From Nemertoderma westbladi (Eukaryota > Xenacoelomorpha > Nemertodermatida > Nemertodermatidae), in contig JAUCBJ010003269.1 of assembly GCA_032718475.1 (NCBI GenBank), forward strand, positions 1-52,900: a stretch of 52,900 nt of DNA, read 5' to 3'. This document shows, piece after piece, positions 33,376 through 45,159 of this stretch. The notes beneath the pieces were generated by a model. It did not search any database. It was not told the origin of the DNA and saw only the letters and a list, made by a program, of their open reading frames with translations. The position numbers and the translations under genes are program-made. The stretch's first letter is position 1; every line of letters begins with the position of its first letter.

Positions 33376-33566
33376 GTATGTACGCGTGTCACCTACGCGT
33401 AGATTCAAAATACCTACGCGTAGTTCCAAAATACCTACGCGTAGTTCCAAAATACCTACGCGTAGTTTTAAAACACCTACGCGTAGTTGTTAAAAAGGCA
33501 GTAAGCCTGCCCTACCGGTAAATGACAGGAATGGAAGTTACAAACTACGCGTAGGCCTACGCGTAG
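33376..33566. repeat. CTACGCGTAG palindrome array
   Basis: The 10-bp palindrome CTACGCGTAG occurs about seven times, several in a 21-22-bp unit with TTCCAAAATAC. It ends in CTACGCGTAGG joined to CCTACGCGTAG (33545-33566), a perfect 22-bp palindrome. The same palindrome is part of the inverted ends at 29165 and 33558. Confidence 0.85.
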
Positions 33567-33839
33567 GTCGAAAAGATTTACCCATATTAATAAAGTATAA
33601 ATAGATATGCCTACCAATCAAACAACAAAACCTGAAAGTCACACTATATTCCACTATTGACCGTTCTTCAGCTAGGCCTAATCCATTACAGTTCTCATGT
33701 CAGATGGTGGTATGGCGCAATTTCGCAGGAAGACACTTTTATCAAAAGCTTAAAGAATGAAAGCGAAAATATAAATTCAGGCTCACTCACCCAGTTTCTA
33801 ATTTCATGCAATCTCATTGAGATTTGTAGAACAATTGGA

Positions 33840-33856
33840 GGGGGGGGGGGGGGGGG
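33840..33856. repeat. Run of 17 G
   Basis: Homopolymer run at the right side of the 29-34 kb repeat-rich region. Confidence 0.95.
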
Positions 33857-34152
33857 TAGGCGCTACCAAGTTACAAAAACTGATTTTTTTGCCGATTCTA
33901 GACTCAAATTTGATTCCGCATCTGAATCTGAAACTCGTTTATCCTTATCTTACCTTACTTTTCGAGTTACAGGTGGTTTTGCATAGAAAGATAGATTGTG
34001 GTGGGATTTATAAATTTTTTTTATGTCATGGTTTTGACATATAATTTCGACTTACTTTTGTATTTCTGTGTTGGAAAATTAAAAACAGATCTCTCGATTG
34101 TTATTGTTTTACAAAAAGAAGATTTTTAGTTTCTATAATTTGCTCTGCCTGC

Positions 34153-34230
34153 CAGGGCCGTATTTAGGGGGGGCCGAAGGGGCCGAGGCCCCAGGCCCCC
34201 CACCACAGGGGCCCCCCACCACGATCCCAC
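34153..34230. repeat. CAGGGCCG-type transposon-end-like sequence with GGCCCC blocks
   Basis: CAGGGCCGTATTTAGGGGGG followed by alternating GGGGCC and GGCCCC blocks. Many hAT-type short elements begin CAGGGCCG and carry such blocks. The matching opposite end was not found, so this is a fragment or a guess. Confidence 0.35.
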
Positions 34231-34475
34231 AACTATAGGGATTGACCGAACTAGAGGAGTCGAACCAGAACCTAACTGAAACCGAACATGGCAATTTTGA
34301 ATTTTGCCACTTATTTTTCCCAAAATATATGAAAAACAAAAAGAGAGTGTGAAAAACAGTAAATATTTTTATTCTTAAATTGTTACTTTTCCACTTGAAT
34401 TTAGACCAAAATCGGGAGAAAAAGTTTCACTTTTTTCCCTGGGGAAAAAAGTAACCCATAGGATTGCATTGATTT

Positions 34476-34740
34476 TACAGGACTAACGTGTTTCAGGGCC
34501 TCCACCTGTCATGTACCGGTACTGTAGGTAGTTGTACTGTAGTACTGGTGCAATGTTCCGTAACCTGCTCCTTTCCATCAATTGGTAAAGTGGCTGTTTA
34601 TTGTTTTGGTTAGAAAAGCCTGCCTCTGTAAGCTGCTGCTTTCCCTCAATTGGTTTATGACGTGTGTTAAATATATTAGGCCTAGAGTCTGACAGTATTA
34701 CTGTATTATGTGGAGGCCCCCCAAACACGTTAATCCCGAT
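34476..34740. mobile_element. Candidate fold-back element of about 260 bp
   Basis: CTAACGTGTTTCAGGGCCTC (34482 on) is matched in inverse orientation by GAGGCCCCCCAAACACGTTA (34713-34732). Inside are two diverged tandem copies of a segment, CTGCTCCTTTCCATCAATTGG against CTGCTGCTTTCCCTCAATTGG, each near a TTATTGTTTTGGTTA or GTAACC word. Small hairpins ACTTTTTTCCC-TG-GGGAAAAAAGT (34430-34453) and TTTTACTTTTTTTCCC...GAAAAAAAGTAAAA (about 34740-34774) flank it. Confidence 0.55.
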
Positions 34741-35172
34741 TTTACTTTTTTTCCCGGCGAAAAAAAGTAAAATTAAATATTTTTGGTTTAATTTCTTAAA
34801 TTTTATTGGATGTATTCAAAGAGCATTGACGTAGACAAGGTTTACACGTAATTTGAGCAAAATCCATGCATGCACTCAAAAGTTATGGCAAATTTAGTGT
34901 CTGCGCGACGTACTCCAAAACGGAACTCAACATCCAATATTGGTTTATGTTGTTAAGCGGCTCTCTTCTTACGTAATAAATATTCGAGAACACTAAATTG
35001 TTCAACATTGAGTAAGGCAGCATCAGGAGTTGAAGAGTCCAGTAATTTGAAGTGCAGTAACTATGGAAGCAATATGGTAAAATACTATACTGTATAGTTC
35101 TATTTATTTTGTACCACTATATCGCTGTACGTTTTATTAAAAATGAACCAACAAAAAAGTACCAATTTAAGA

Positions 35173-35331
35173 ATAAATTACGTATTACATGGGAAAAAAA
35201 AGTAGAACATTTTTTTTCAATATTCTCTCGACCCTTTATTAACCTCACTGACGCTCGGTAAATAAATGCATCGAGAATAGTGAAAAGAGTTATACTTTTT
35301 TTCCCATGTAATACAGTAAATAATTATTGTA
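35173..35331. mobile_element. Fold-back MITE-like element of about 160 bp
   Basis: The arm GTATTACATGGGAAAAAAA then AGTA...TATTCTCTCGA is mirrored by TCGAGAATAG...TACTTTTTTTCCCATGTAATAC. This makes imperfect inverted arms of about 65 bp around a short centre. Only the arms are recognisable; there is no coding sequence. Confidence 0.7.
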
Positions 35332-37618
35332 CAGTAGCTTATGAATTTATATTTATTTACTTTCAATTCTTGCATTTTTTGATCAAATATTTTTATACTG
35401 ATATAAACAGGAACATGCTTCAAATTTCTAATTTCCACATGTAAGGATGTGAGTTTTCCTGAAATATGTTTTTCAAGGAAATTTCCGGAAAAGTATATTT
35501 TATCCGTAGTTACGACCACAAGAGACAAGACAACGAACCTAAGCAGGAATCCCTCGTTTGTACTGTTTACTCTACTTGTGTTTTACTATATATGTTTTCA
35601 GAATGTACTAAATAAAATAATTACGGTACCGTACACCATGACCCGCAATATAGTGTCATTTTCTTATTACACGGACCCCCCCACCCCCAAACTTTTTCTA
35701 CAAATCTTTATCATATTGCTTGAAATAAATTTTAAACACAACTAGTTCTACTCACCGTCGATGTCGACATGAAGCCGGAAATTTCGATTTTGCCTGTATA
35801 TTTTTTTTATAAGCGTTTTAAACTCTTGTGTGTCTTTTGCGAAATTGCACACCTCCTATACAGTATATACATCCTATATACAGTACATATACATACATCC
35901 TATATCCTATATACATCTCCATATATATCGATATTATTTACATTGGCCTCGGTTTGTAGATATCATTGGAAAGTTTGCGTAACAAGGATTCCAAATATGT
36001 AACAATGTCTGAGTTTCGTTTAGTAACAGCGGAGATATAAGGCGTTCAAAGATTGCAAGAATAATCAGGACTGACATTTAGTTTCCCCCTAGTAATTCCT
36101 CATAAAAATATATTAAAATAAGACGAAGAAGACCACCTACACCTTAGTATAAATCCCCAAAGCTAAATTCCTATTAGTGCGTTACTTTTTTTACGTTCTT
36201 CGAAATAATATTTAATTGTCTACTGTTTACTGTACTTTATTCAGTAGCCCTATAAAATCCGGATCCCGGGCGCATTTTAGGGTAGACTTGTGTAGATACA
36301 ATAATATTGAAACTTTTATAGTTATATTTTTATTCGGATTATACCTTTAACTTCTAACCTTTTAACTGCAATTATTGGGGTCTGGCAGTCGGGTGTCGAT
36401 AGAGTGGTATGTATAGCATAATCGATCATTCTATACCACAAATATGTTGTTATGACTCATATTAGGCTCAACTGTGATGCTGAGGTTTGGGAGCAAAGTT
36501 GTGATTAATATGGCTCGAATACACAGACAATTGGGGTGAATTTTAACCGAATAATGGTATGTGTCAAAATTGGCACGTACTGTACGGCCTTTCTAGTGTT
36601 AAGATCAGAGAATGCACAAAGATTCCACCACCAGAACCGACCGAACACTCAACTGTAATCGGCTGACAGGCTGACACCCGTTCCTCAGGGCAAACCTCTA
36701 CTATTCCGGGTCATCATATCGTGGAATTACATAGTTTAACAGAAAAGTACTGTATATCGATTGCCGTAACATTAATCAACCGAATAATTCTGAATATCGC
36801 ATCGGGAATCCTGTAGAATGTACTGTATTTTGCTTGGGTGTCAGAATGTGTTTCTAAAAGGTAGAGGAATCCTATATCCCATTCTGGCACTTAGAAGGGG
36901 AGGACTGCGACGGCTCTGTGTACTGTATTTGGTTGTAACGAGTTAGGGCAAGACGTCCTTAACAATCTGTAGGCGCTAGTATTAAAGAGATTTCATCGAG
37001 ACGGGTTCCAGTGTATTATAGCCTGTGTCAGACACACAGACAAATAGACCTACTAAACTGTAGATTTCATTTTTAGATTAAGTAGGGCTTACTGCGAATG
37101 TTAACACAACAAACACAAACTATGCAAATTATACGTAAGTCTATACCTGATATAATGATAAGTCTACACTACATTTTGTCTAAATTGACAACAGTAAACA
37201 TAACAAGTTCAAACATTTAATTATTTGAAGAGTTAGATATTATCTTACAGTTCTAATCATCAGCAAACAACACCGGCAGGAGTTTATAAATGTACAGTAG
37301 TTTTGGAATTATATTTTATGCCATTAGTTATATTAAAACTATAACAATTATTATAGTTATAATAGGGATTAAATTAGGGTAGAGGCCGCCATTGTTGTAA
37401 CCAACAAATTTCATTTCACAGCATAAAAATCCCGGTTACAGTTCCGTTTTCCTCCCAAATAACACCAAACATTAGTGAATTAAGACAAAATAATTGTGAT
37501 TTACCTGTTTAATACGGAAGGAGTGAGTAATAACTATTTACATACTTGTGTGTAAAGTACTGTAGCACTTTACATTGTGACGATCCGAGTGGCTTTGTTA
37601 CACGAACGAACGTATTTA
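35332..37618. other. Long stretch without a recognisable gene
   Basis: AT-rich sequence with short frames only. Repeated CCTATATAC words occur at 35855-35920. Nothing with family features or paired splice sites is seen. Confidence 0.65.
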
Positions 37619-38224
37619 ACATCCTTTGGGTCCGTGTGCGAATAATCTGACATCCTTTGGGTCCGTGTTCAAAGTATCTGCCAACATTTGGGTCCGTGTT
37701 CGTGTTCAAAGTATCTACCAACATATGGGTCCGTGTGCAAAGTATATGACATCCCTTGGGTCCGTGTTCAAAGTATCTGACATCCTTTGGGTTCGTGTTC
37801 AAAGTATCTACCAACATATGGGTCCGTGTGCAAAGTATATGACATCCTTTGGGTCCGTGTTCAAAGTATCTACCAACATATGGGTCCGTGTGCAAAGTAT
37901 ATGACATCCTTTGGGTCCATGTTCAAAGTATATGACATCCTTGGGTCCGTGTTCAAAGTATCTGGCATCCTTTGGGTCCGTGTTCAAAGTATCTGACATC
38001 CTTTGGGTCCATGTTCAAAGTATCTGACATCCTTTGGGTTCGTGTTCAAAGTATCTACCAACATATGGGTCCGTGTGCAAAGTATATGACATCCTTTGGG
38101 TCCGTGTTCAAAGTATCTACCAACATATGGGTCCGTGTGCAAAGTATATGACATCCTTTGGGTCCATGTTCAAAGTATATGACATCCTTTGGGTCCGTGT
38201 TCAAAGTATCTGGCATCCTTTGGG
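37619..38224. repeat. 31-bp minisatellite, left half (interrupted by a transposon)
   Basis: Units contain CATCCTTTGGGTCCGTGTTC then AAAGTATCTGA. Variants are ACCAACATATGGGTCCG, GTGTGCAAAG and AGTATATGA. The array stops abruptly within a unit at CCTTTGGG, where the hAT-like element begins, and resumes from the same eight bases at 40800. Frames of 60-130 codons on both strands are repeat artefacts. Confidence 0.95.
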
Positions 38225-40799
38225 CAGTGCCGGATTAAGCCTCTGGTGGCCCTAAGGCACATTTTAGTAATTTCCAGAAATGGCCCGAAAATTGATATTT
38301 TTCCGCAAACCCTTTGCTAAAAACAACTGAAATTGTGAAAATGTAGCGAAGGAAATATAAAGTATTTTCGTTGGATGACTGTGTATAAATAAGTACTAAG
38401 TACTATTTTGTGATAGACAAAGTGTAGCAGTTACAAAACTGGTTCTAGAAGATCCAAATGGCCATGTTTTACAAACCAATATTCACTATTGTAGCCGTAA
38501 AGCTGCTAAACATTTTGTATATGTTTAATGGAAATTGAGTAAAAAATAAAAAAGTAGTAGGGAATTCATCTTTTATGAAAGCCCTTCTATCAAACCACAA
38601 AAATTGTGTAAATTTTCGAAAATTTCATTTCTGTAGGGGTTATAGTGAGCCCCCTTAAGGCTGACTGACCCCTGTAGGCATTTAGCAATTTTGATTGAAT
38701 CGTGGGAATGTGTTATTTATTTGCTGTAGGTTTCGAAGGGTACTTATCTTTACAGGACTTGCTGATAAATATAACACACCAAAAGTGTGGGGCTTAGTGC
38801 AAAAATATAATATTTCTGATTGTAAAAGCTTTTGCGGATCTAGCTAGTTATTTTCCCCGCAAAGTACTCTGTAGGTGTTTTAGCGGACATAAAAAGCCGT
38901 TTCCTTACTGTACAGGTGTTTTAGTGGACATAAAAAGCCATTTCTTCTGTATGTGTACTTTAGCGGACATAACTAGCGATTTTATGTCGCAATACGCCAA
39001 AATACTCTTGATACAGTTTAGTTCAGATGACGACATCTATCAGCTGATATGTACACGTGTAACTTTTTCTTTGTTCTTTGTTCGGTCGACCAATCAGAGC
39101 GATTTTCATTTTATTTGTACAGAAACCTCCGGGAAATCGCGCAATGCATTATGGTTTATGTTTACCTTTTTTCCTGATGCCAGAAGATCGGCTGTGGAAT
39201 TATTCTGTGTTTCAGACTTTAGCCAAACATTAGAACGGCTTTGATTATAGAAACGTATAACTGTTATCAGCCTGTCATATTGTCATATTGTCAAACCTGA
39301 TCACATACAAACACCGCATTATTTTACTGCTATTTACTGTCGGTTATTAATTGTTAGAAGTTGATGGAATGTTGTTATATTTGGAGAATATCGATAAATA
39401 ACCATAAAACCCCAATCTTCTTGATATACTGAAGGTTAGAGAGACCGGTTACATATAGCAATTGCGACTTACATTATAGTGGTTTTGGAGTGAATTTAAT
39501 GCTATTTCATAGGCCCTACATGTGTCGGTTGCTGTTCTCCTTATATATGATTAAAATTAGTGAAGGTCGGCATATCAGTGTGCAGCAGTGTGCGGTAGTG
39601 TGCATGAGTGTGACAGATAACAAAGCATTTCCTAAAGAATGCGCCTTATACGTAAATCATTAGCCATCCCGTTGTGTTTAGTGTAAGTCATAACTCTGTT
39701 TACATACTTAGAGCGCCACGTCCTAAAGGAACTGTTAATATTTCCCGAAAGTTAATAATATTTGTCAGAGATTATATTAACGATCAGTCGAATAATACAG
39801 TAGGCCTACACCGCAATAAGGTCAGAGCTTCCGAATCCAGTCTCCCGGGTAAATCCAGCGGGTGAATGGTCGCGCATAGGCTGGCTTCGGCTAATGTAGT
39901 TTTATGTGTATCAAATACTCGTCATAGGCTAAAGTCGATTTATAACCTAGAAGACACCTAAATTTGGCAGGTTAAACTGCTAAAGGTCTAAAAGCGCGAA
40001 CACTGATCTATATTTGGACTTGCTGAGAAAGTAATGTTCTTCGATAAGAGAAGTCTCGGAAATAAGTACTTTTTGTCACTAATTTTAATTGACCCAAATT
40101 CAATTATGCTGTCCGAGAGTTTTAGGTTTTGCAGGAATTGCACCTAAAATACCATCGAATGCAAAATGCAATACACGAGGGCATAACATCTTCATTTCGG
40201 TTAAATTAAATTACAGTAGTGACAAGAAGTAATTTCTGACACGTTTTTTTTTTTTTATCAAAAACTATTTTATCTACAACAAATTTATCCTTGTGAATTT
40301 ATCCGGTGAAAAAAATTAATTTCGCACTACCATCTTCAGGCCGTACATTAACGACCTTGATTTACGATGTACAGTATTTCCAGTATGCAGGCATGTCAAA
40401 ACGTCAATATTTAGTTGTTCTAGAAAGTTTTAAGTACGTAACTACAAATAATTCCCCACAAATAAATAAAATTAAATTCTCCATTGTTCATAATTAGCAC
40501 TTTAATGTTTTACTGCCTATGTTTTTATTTCCCTGCCATCAGGTCTTGAACTAATAACACAAGCAGCTGTCGGTCGATTGAGCTACAATTTTGCACTTTC
40601 TACCACAAATCTAGTGATAGGAAGTAGTCGAAAGATGCACTTTTGTTCTGTTTTCTAGAAATTTTAGTGACAAAAAATGTGGACTTTTCAGATAAAAATA
40701 ATTTTTTTCACAGGAATGACTCGCTGTGAAAAAATGGCCCGTATTTTCGTCTGGCCCTAAGGCACGTGCCTTATATGCCTTAAGGTTAATCCGGCACTG
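38225..40799. mobile_element. hAT-like non-autonomous DNA transposon, 2,575 bp, with perfect 8-bp target duplication
   Basis: The ends are exact inverted repeats, CAGTGCCGGATTAA and TTAATCCGGCACTG. CCTTTGGG lies directly outside both (38217-38224 and 40800-40807), and both copies are part of the interrupted 31-bp array. Terminal CAG and an 8-bp duplication are typical of hAT elements. TGGCCCTAAGGCAC occurs near both ends in direct orientation (38247 and 40752), and the right copy lies in the palindrome TAAGGCACGTGCCTTA. Around 38,870-38,985 are three copies of a segment with TTTTAGCGGACATAAAAAGCC. The longest frame (38924-39244) shows no transposase features, so the element would need enzyme supplied from elsewhere. 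Confidence 0.9.
40542..40586 (-). repeat. Possible tRNA-like fragment inside the hAT-like element
   Basis: On the minus strand, GTAGCTCAATCGACC resembles a pol III A box and AGTTCAAGACC a degenerate B box. The distance between them is short and no full cloverleaf forms. It may be the remnant of a SINE. Confidence 0.3.
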
Positions 40800-41717
40800 C
40801 CTTTGGGTCCGTGTTCAAAGTATCTGACATCCTCTGGGTCCGTGTTCAAAGTATCTGACATCCTTTGGATCCGTGTGCAAAGTATATGACATCCTTGGGT
40901 CCGTGTTCAAAGTATCTGACATCCTTTGGGTCCGTGTTCAAAGTATATGACATCCTTTGGGTCCGTGTTGAAAGTATCTGACATCCTTTGGGTCCGTGTT
41001 CAAAGTATCTGACATCCTTTGGGTCCGTGTTCAAAGTATCTACCAACATATGGCTCCGAGTGCAAAGTATATGACATCCTTTGGGTCCGTGTTCAAAGTA
41101 TCTGACCATCCTTTGGGTCCGTGTGCAAAGTATCTGACATCCTTTGGGTCCGTGTTCAAAGTATCTGACATCCTTTGGGTCCGTGTGCAAAGTATCTGGC
41201 ATCCTTTGGGTCCGTGTTCAAAGTATCTGACATCCTTTGGGTCCGTGTTCAAAGTATCTGACATCCTTTGGGTCCGTGTTCAAAGTATCTGACCATCCTT
41301 TGGGTCCGTGTGCAAAGTATATGACATCCTTGGGTCCGTGTTCAAAGTATCTGACATCCTTGGGTCCGTGTTCAAAGTATCTGGCATCGGGTCCGTGTTC
41401 AAAGTATCTGACATCCTTTGGGTCCGTGTTCAAAGTATATGACATCCTTTGGGTCCGTGTTGAAAGTATCTGACATCATTTGGGTCCGTGTTCAAAGTAT
41501 CTGACATCCTTTGGGTCCGTGTTCAAAGTATCTACCAACATATGGGTCCGAGTGCAAAGTATATGACATCCTTTGGGTCCATGTTCAAAGTATCTGACAT
41601 CCTTTGGGTCCGTGTTCAAAGTATCTGACATCCTTTGGGTCCGTGTTCAAAGTATCTGACATCCTTTGGATCCGTGTGCAAAGTATATGACATCCTTGGG
41701 TCCGTGTTCAAAGTTTC
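40800..41717. repeat. 31-bp minisatellite, right half
   Basis: Continuation of the 37619-38224 array after the transposon, about 30 units with the same variants. Before insertion the array would have been about 1.5 kb. The last units break down at AAGTTTCAAGTATTCCGTG near 41717. Confidence 0.94.
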
Positions 41718-41898
41718 AAGTATTCCGTGTTCAAGAAAAATTACGCGATTCCTAAATTTGTACACTACCCGGTTAAAAAGTACGCATCGGGATCCGGGAT
41801 TCAGTCCTACCACATTGCGCCAATAAAAGATAAGTTATTTTCGGTAAAATAAACTTATCATTCGAGGTCAAAGACCCCTAGCATCCCTTCCTATAACA

Positions 41899-42130
41899 AA
41901 GTATCTGACATCCTTTGGGTCCGTGTTCAAAGTATCTGATATCGTTTGGGTCCGTGTTTCAAGTATTTACTAAGATTTGGGTCCGTGTTCAATATGTCTG
42001 CCAACCTTTGAGTGCGTGCTCAATGTATCTACTTTCGTTCGGGTCCGTCAACATGTCTGTCAACCTTTGGGTCCGTGCTCAACGCAACTACCATCCTTTG
42101 GGTCCATGTTCAACGTACAGTATCTGACAT
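41899..42130. repeat. Diverged outlier units of the 31-bp minisatellite
   Basis: About seven units with TTTGGGTCCGTG or TTCGGGTCCGT cores separated by changed linkers (for example CAATATGTCTGCCAACC). They are clearly older than the homogeneous units at 40800-41717 and lie about 180 bp beyond them. Confidence 0.8.
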
Positions 42131-42699
42131 GCTTCGGCACCATATTAAATACTATCACTAACATTAGTAGGTGAATAGGGTAAATGGTATACAAAGTAAC
42201 CAATAAGAAATCACCATGGAAAAGTTAGTTACAATCAATCATCTGATCCAAATTTATCCAAAAATTGAGGTTTTGGCTCTTTGTGGCTCAGTGCTTTCCT
42301 TATATTTGCATAATTTTTCGCAGAATTAACTTTGATAGCATTAATTTAACACTGCGCAACATCTCCTGTGTTGGTGCCTCATTGCTTCATAGAGAAATGG
42401 TCATTTTTTGGGTCCGTGTGGGTCTTTGTGCATTTTAGCACTGCCCAATTCAGTTTCATTTTATTAATACAGAACCTACCTCCAGCAGTCCAGCCCTACA
42501 GCCCCAGAGCAAGCCACTCTTGGTTCGCCTTCATTGTACTAAAACGATGCCTAATTGCATGTACAGAACTTGTATACAGTTGCATATTGTATTGTGAATT
42601 GGAAATTTAATGAGGATTTCAAATCTGAAAACCGCTTAGCGAAACCTCTTTTAGTTCTCGAGTTATCGCTGTTTTTCTGTATGATGGTCTGTGAAAGAC

Positions 42700-42742
42700 A
42701 GACAGACAACCGCCAGACAGACAGACAAACAGACAGACAGAA
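42700..42742. repeat. (CAGA)n microsatellite
   Basis: An imperfect CAGA run with one CCGC interruption. The preceding CTCGAGTTATCGCTG and the purine-rich sequence that follows recall the 3' parts of some invertebrate SINE/LINE repeats, and a similar (CAGA) patch occurs at 48490. That link is only an impression. Confidence 0.75.
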
Positions 42743-45126
42743 TAGATTCCACCAAACCTCAAAACTGACTTCGGAAATGAAATCAGTGACCCCGAAAATC
42801 CCCAATGGAAGTTCTAGTTCGGTGACGTGCTTCGTTCGTTCCAGAAATGATTAACCAACCAGACCACAGAGAGCCACATTTGACGGGAAGGTTTAAACAT
42901 TGAAGGCAATTATCTCGGAATGACATTTTTCATTTTTCAAAACTCCCCTCCGCCATTTTTTTAACCAATTTTCTTTATTTTTGGCTCATTCGAAAGGTTT
43001 TCGGCAGTTCTTTAAAAGTTATCGGTTGGAATTTTTATATTTCTGTTTTTTACCGCCAATTTTTCAGATTACTGTAGTTCTAATTGTTGGCTTTACGAAA
43101 GAAATGTGAAATTTAGGGTACCTGTAGGTGTGTAGGTGCCGAACGAACATCCAGTGGAAGATTATTCCAAATTGATGGCGCAGATATCGAGAACGCCAGT
43201 AATCCTGCATCCGATGAGCGTAGATTACCTACCATATAAGCTCAGAAGTTCCTTTTAGACCTGATGTATATTTTTTTACTTCAATTTTATGAAGGTTCGG
43301 ATATGGTTTGATTCAATCCATTGATCGGCTAACTGCCTAAGTGAAAGTACAGTACATTCCATGATGCTACGCGTTGTTAACTAAAGTGTGGGGCAGGTTA
43401 CTATGGAGTAATTACTGTACGGATGAGTTACTTACTGTACTATATTTTGTTTTTTCTTGAGCGTTATTTCGGCGAAACAAAAATGTCACAAATCCTTATT
43501 TTCAAGCTATGAAATTCATTCCAAGTGATTTAGCGTGCCAGAAAACCCACGAAACACCATTGAAATCCACACATATACCCAAGGCGTACTACAGTACTTG
43601 CTTTTAAAGTACAAACACTAGAGTGAGGCTTCAAAATTTGAAAATGTGAAATATTTCAAAACTAGTTTCTCTGTGATATGGCCGGTACCACATTATTTGG
43701 CATCCAAAAACTTGTTTGCCAAACTTATGGCGAAAAATTATTTTGTATAACCCTGTGTCAGTGGCTCAGTGCACAGCTGCCCTAAATCTGCAATAATTAA
43801 TGGAAATATTTACATACATACTATGTAAATATTTCCACTGTAGTTTTAGTTATGGAGGCGCCTTCAGTCTAGAAAGACGCGAACAGCTGGAACAACTAAC
43901 ACGGTTGCTTAGTAACGAAAACTTTTTTAGCATTTGACAAGATAACTGCATAAAACAAGCTGATTTTGATTAGCTTATCAGGAGGCTTACAGGCCTATCT
44001 GCCTATACCCGCCCCGCCCCTTGCAGCGTTATCTTTCGTCTTAGTCTTACTGCTGTAGGCCTACCAGCCTCCTTATCTTTCTGCTGTTATGAACTTACAT
44101 TACTCTACTGCAGAACCGACCGATCCGATAGGCCCTACAGGACAGGCTACAGCCCTACCAGCCTGCCAGCCAGATGCTGCGATAACATTCTGTACAGCTG
44201 TAGCTGCCGTGCGTACGGCAGTACCAGAGTAGGCCTAACTGCTAACTGCCTAAGGTACAATAACAATGATACCGGTAATAGGCCTACCTGTCGCTGTCAG
44301 CCTGTCCCATGTCAGCATGTCCAGCTGTCTGCCTGTACTGGCTGACCGATACAAGACATTAGTCTGTTAGTAACAGCATCAACAGATCTGCCACAGCCAA
44401 TCAAATACAGAAATACTCATCATATCCATATGGCAGTATGGGTGTCTAAACTAATCTGCCAAACAAGAAGGAAAGTTAGACTGTTACGTAACCTGACAGC
44501 ATGGCTGCATGGCATGGAGATAACCAGTCTGCCAGTGGAGCAGCCAGCAGCCGTTATACAGACTTTATGACGACAAGCTAGTACAGTACGCAAGTACACT
44601 TCAATCTGTCAATGGCGGCCACGTTAATTGATGTTAGGGATGGCAAGCCAATGAATACCATTGTTTGTTGTAGTGGCAAGGCGGTTTCCTCACAGTGGTT
44701 TGCGCTGTAGCGGCTTCCAAAAAGTGCAAGTCTGCAAGTGCCAAGTGGTAGGCAGCACTCAGCTGGTCATAGCAATTTACCTTGCTTAGAGTCTTAGGTT
44801 AAGGGTTGAGTTTCAAAGGTTTTGAGTCTCAAAGAGGGTTTTTCTCTCTTTTTCTTTTTTTCTCTTTCTTCTTTTCAGAGGTTTTGAGTCTCAAAATCGG
44901 GATCCATCGATGGATTTATCCATCGAGCAATTAATAGAATCGTCAGACAAATAGGTTGAACTTTACTAAAGGTTACGTTAAAACTTTAAATGAAATAATT
45001 AAAAGAGTTTAAAGTAAATAATTAAAATAAAATCAACATATATTTTAAAACTAGCCTAATCAGTATTACACTGACAGGCACTGTAGCACTGTAGCACCTA
45101 TTATAGAACAGTAGAATGCTCAGATA
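42743..45126. other. Long stretch without a recognisable gene
   Basis: No coding exons or RNA genes are seen. The hairpin-like AAATATTTACATAC, ATA, CTATGTAAATATTT lies at 43806-43836. GTAGGCCTAC and TGTACAGT words are frequent from 44,000 onward. Confidence 0.6.
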
Positions 45127-45127
45127 G

Positions 45128-45159
<32 letters not shown>

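Larger units (their letters stand above)
29150..33582. mobile_element. Candidate 4.4-kb element with inverted ends
   Basis: The left end GGTAAATCTTTTCGACC then TACGCGTAGGC (29150-29177) is repeated in inverse orientation at 33555-33582. The similarity continues, with mismatches, for about 14 more bases to GCGTAGTT. ATATTAA lies just outside each end: it abuts the left end and is one base away on the right, which could be a target duplication. Inside lie a decayed coding remnant near the left end, two G runs, an inverted pair of GGAACTAAG arrays and the CTACGCGTAG array. No transposase domain is recognised, so the superfamily is unknown, and the ends might instead be two independent copies of one repeat. 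Confidence 0.4.

Noticed and set aside
29143-33590. piggyBac-type element based on TTAA next to both ends
   Set aside because: TTAA is not placed symmetrically relative to the inverted ends, and the end sequence lacks the usual CCCT-type tip. The superfamily is left open.
37509-38255. Frames of 60-132 codons with YFEHGPKGCHILCTRT-like peptides
   Set aside because: Translation of the 31-bp minisatellite; the same peptides appear in frames on either side of the transposon.
38924-39244. Possible transposase frame (106 codons) inside the hAT-like element
   Set aside because: There are no hAT dimerisation or zinc-finger features, and the frame is far too short, so the element is treated as non-autonomous.
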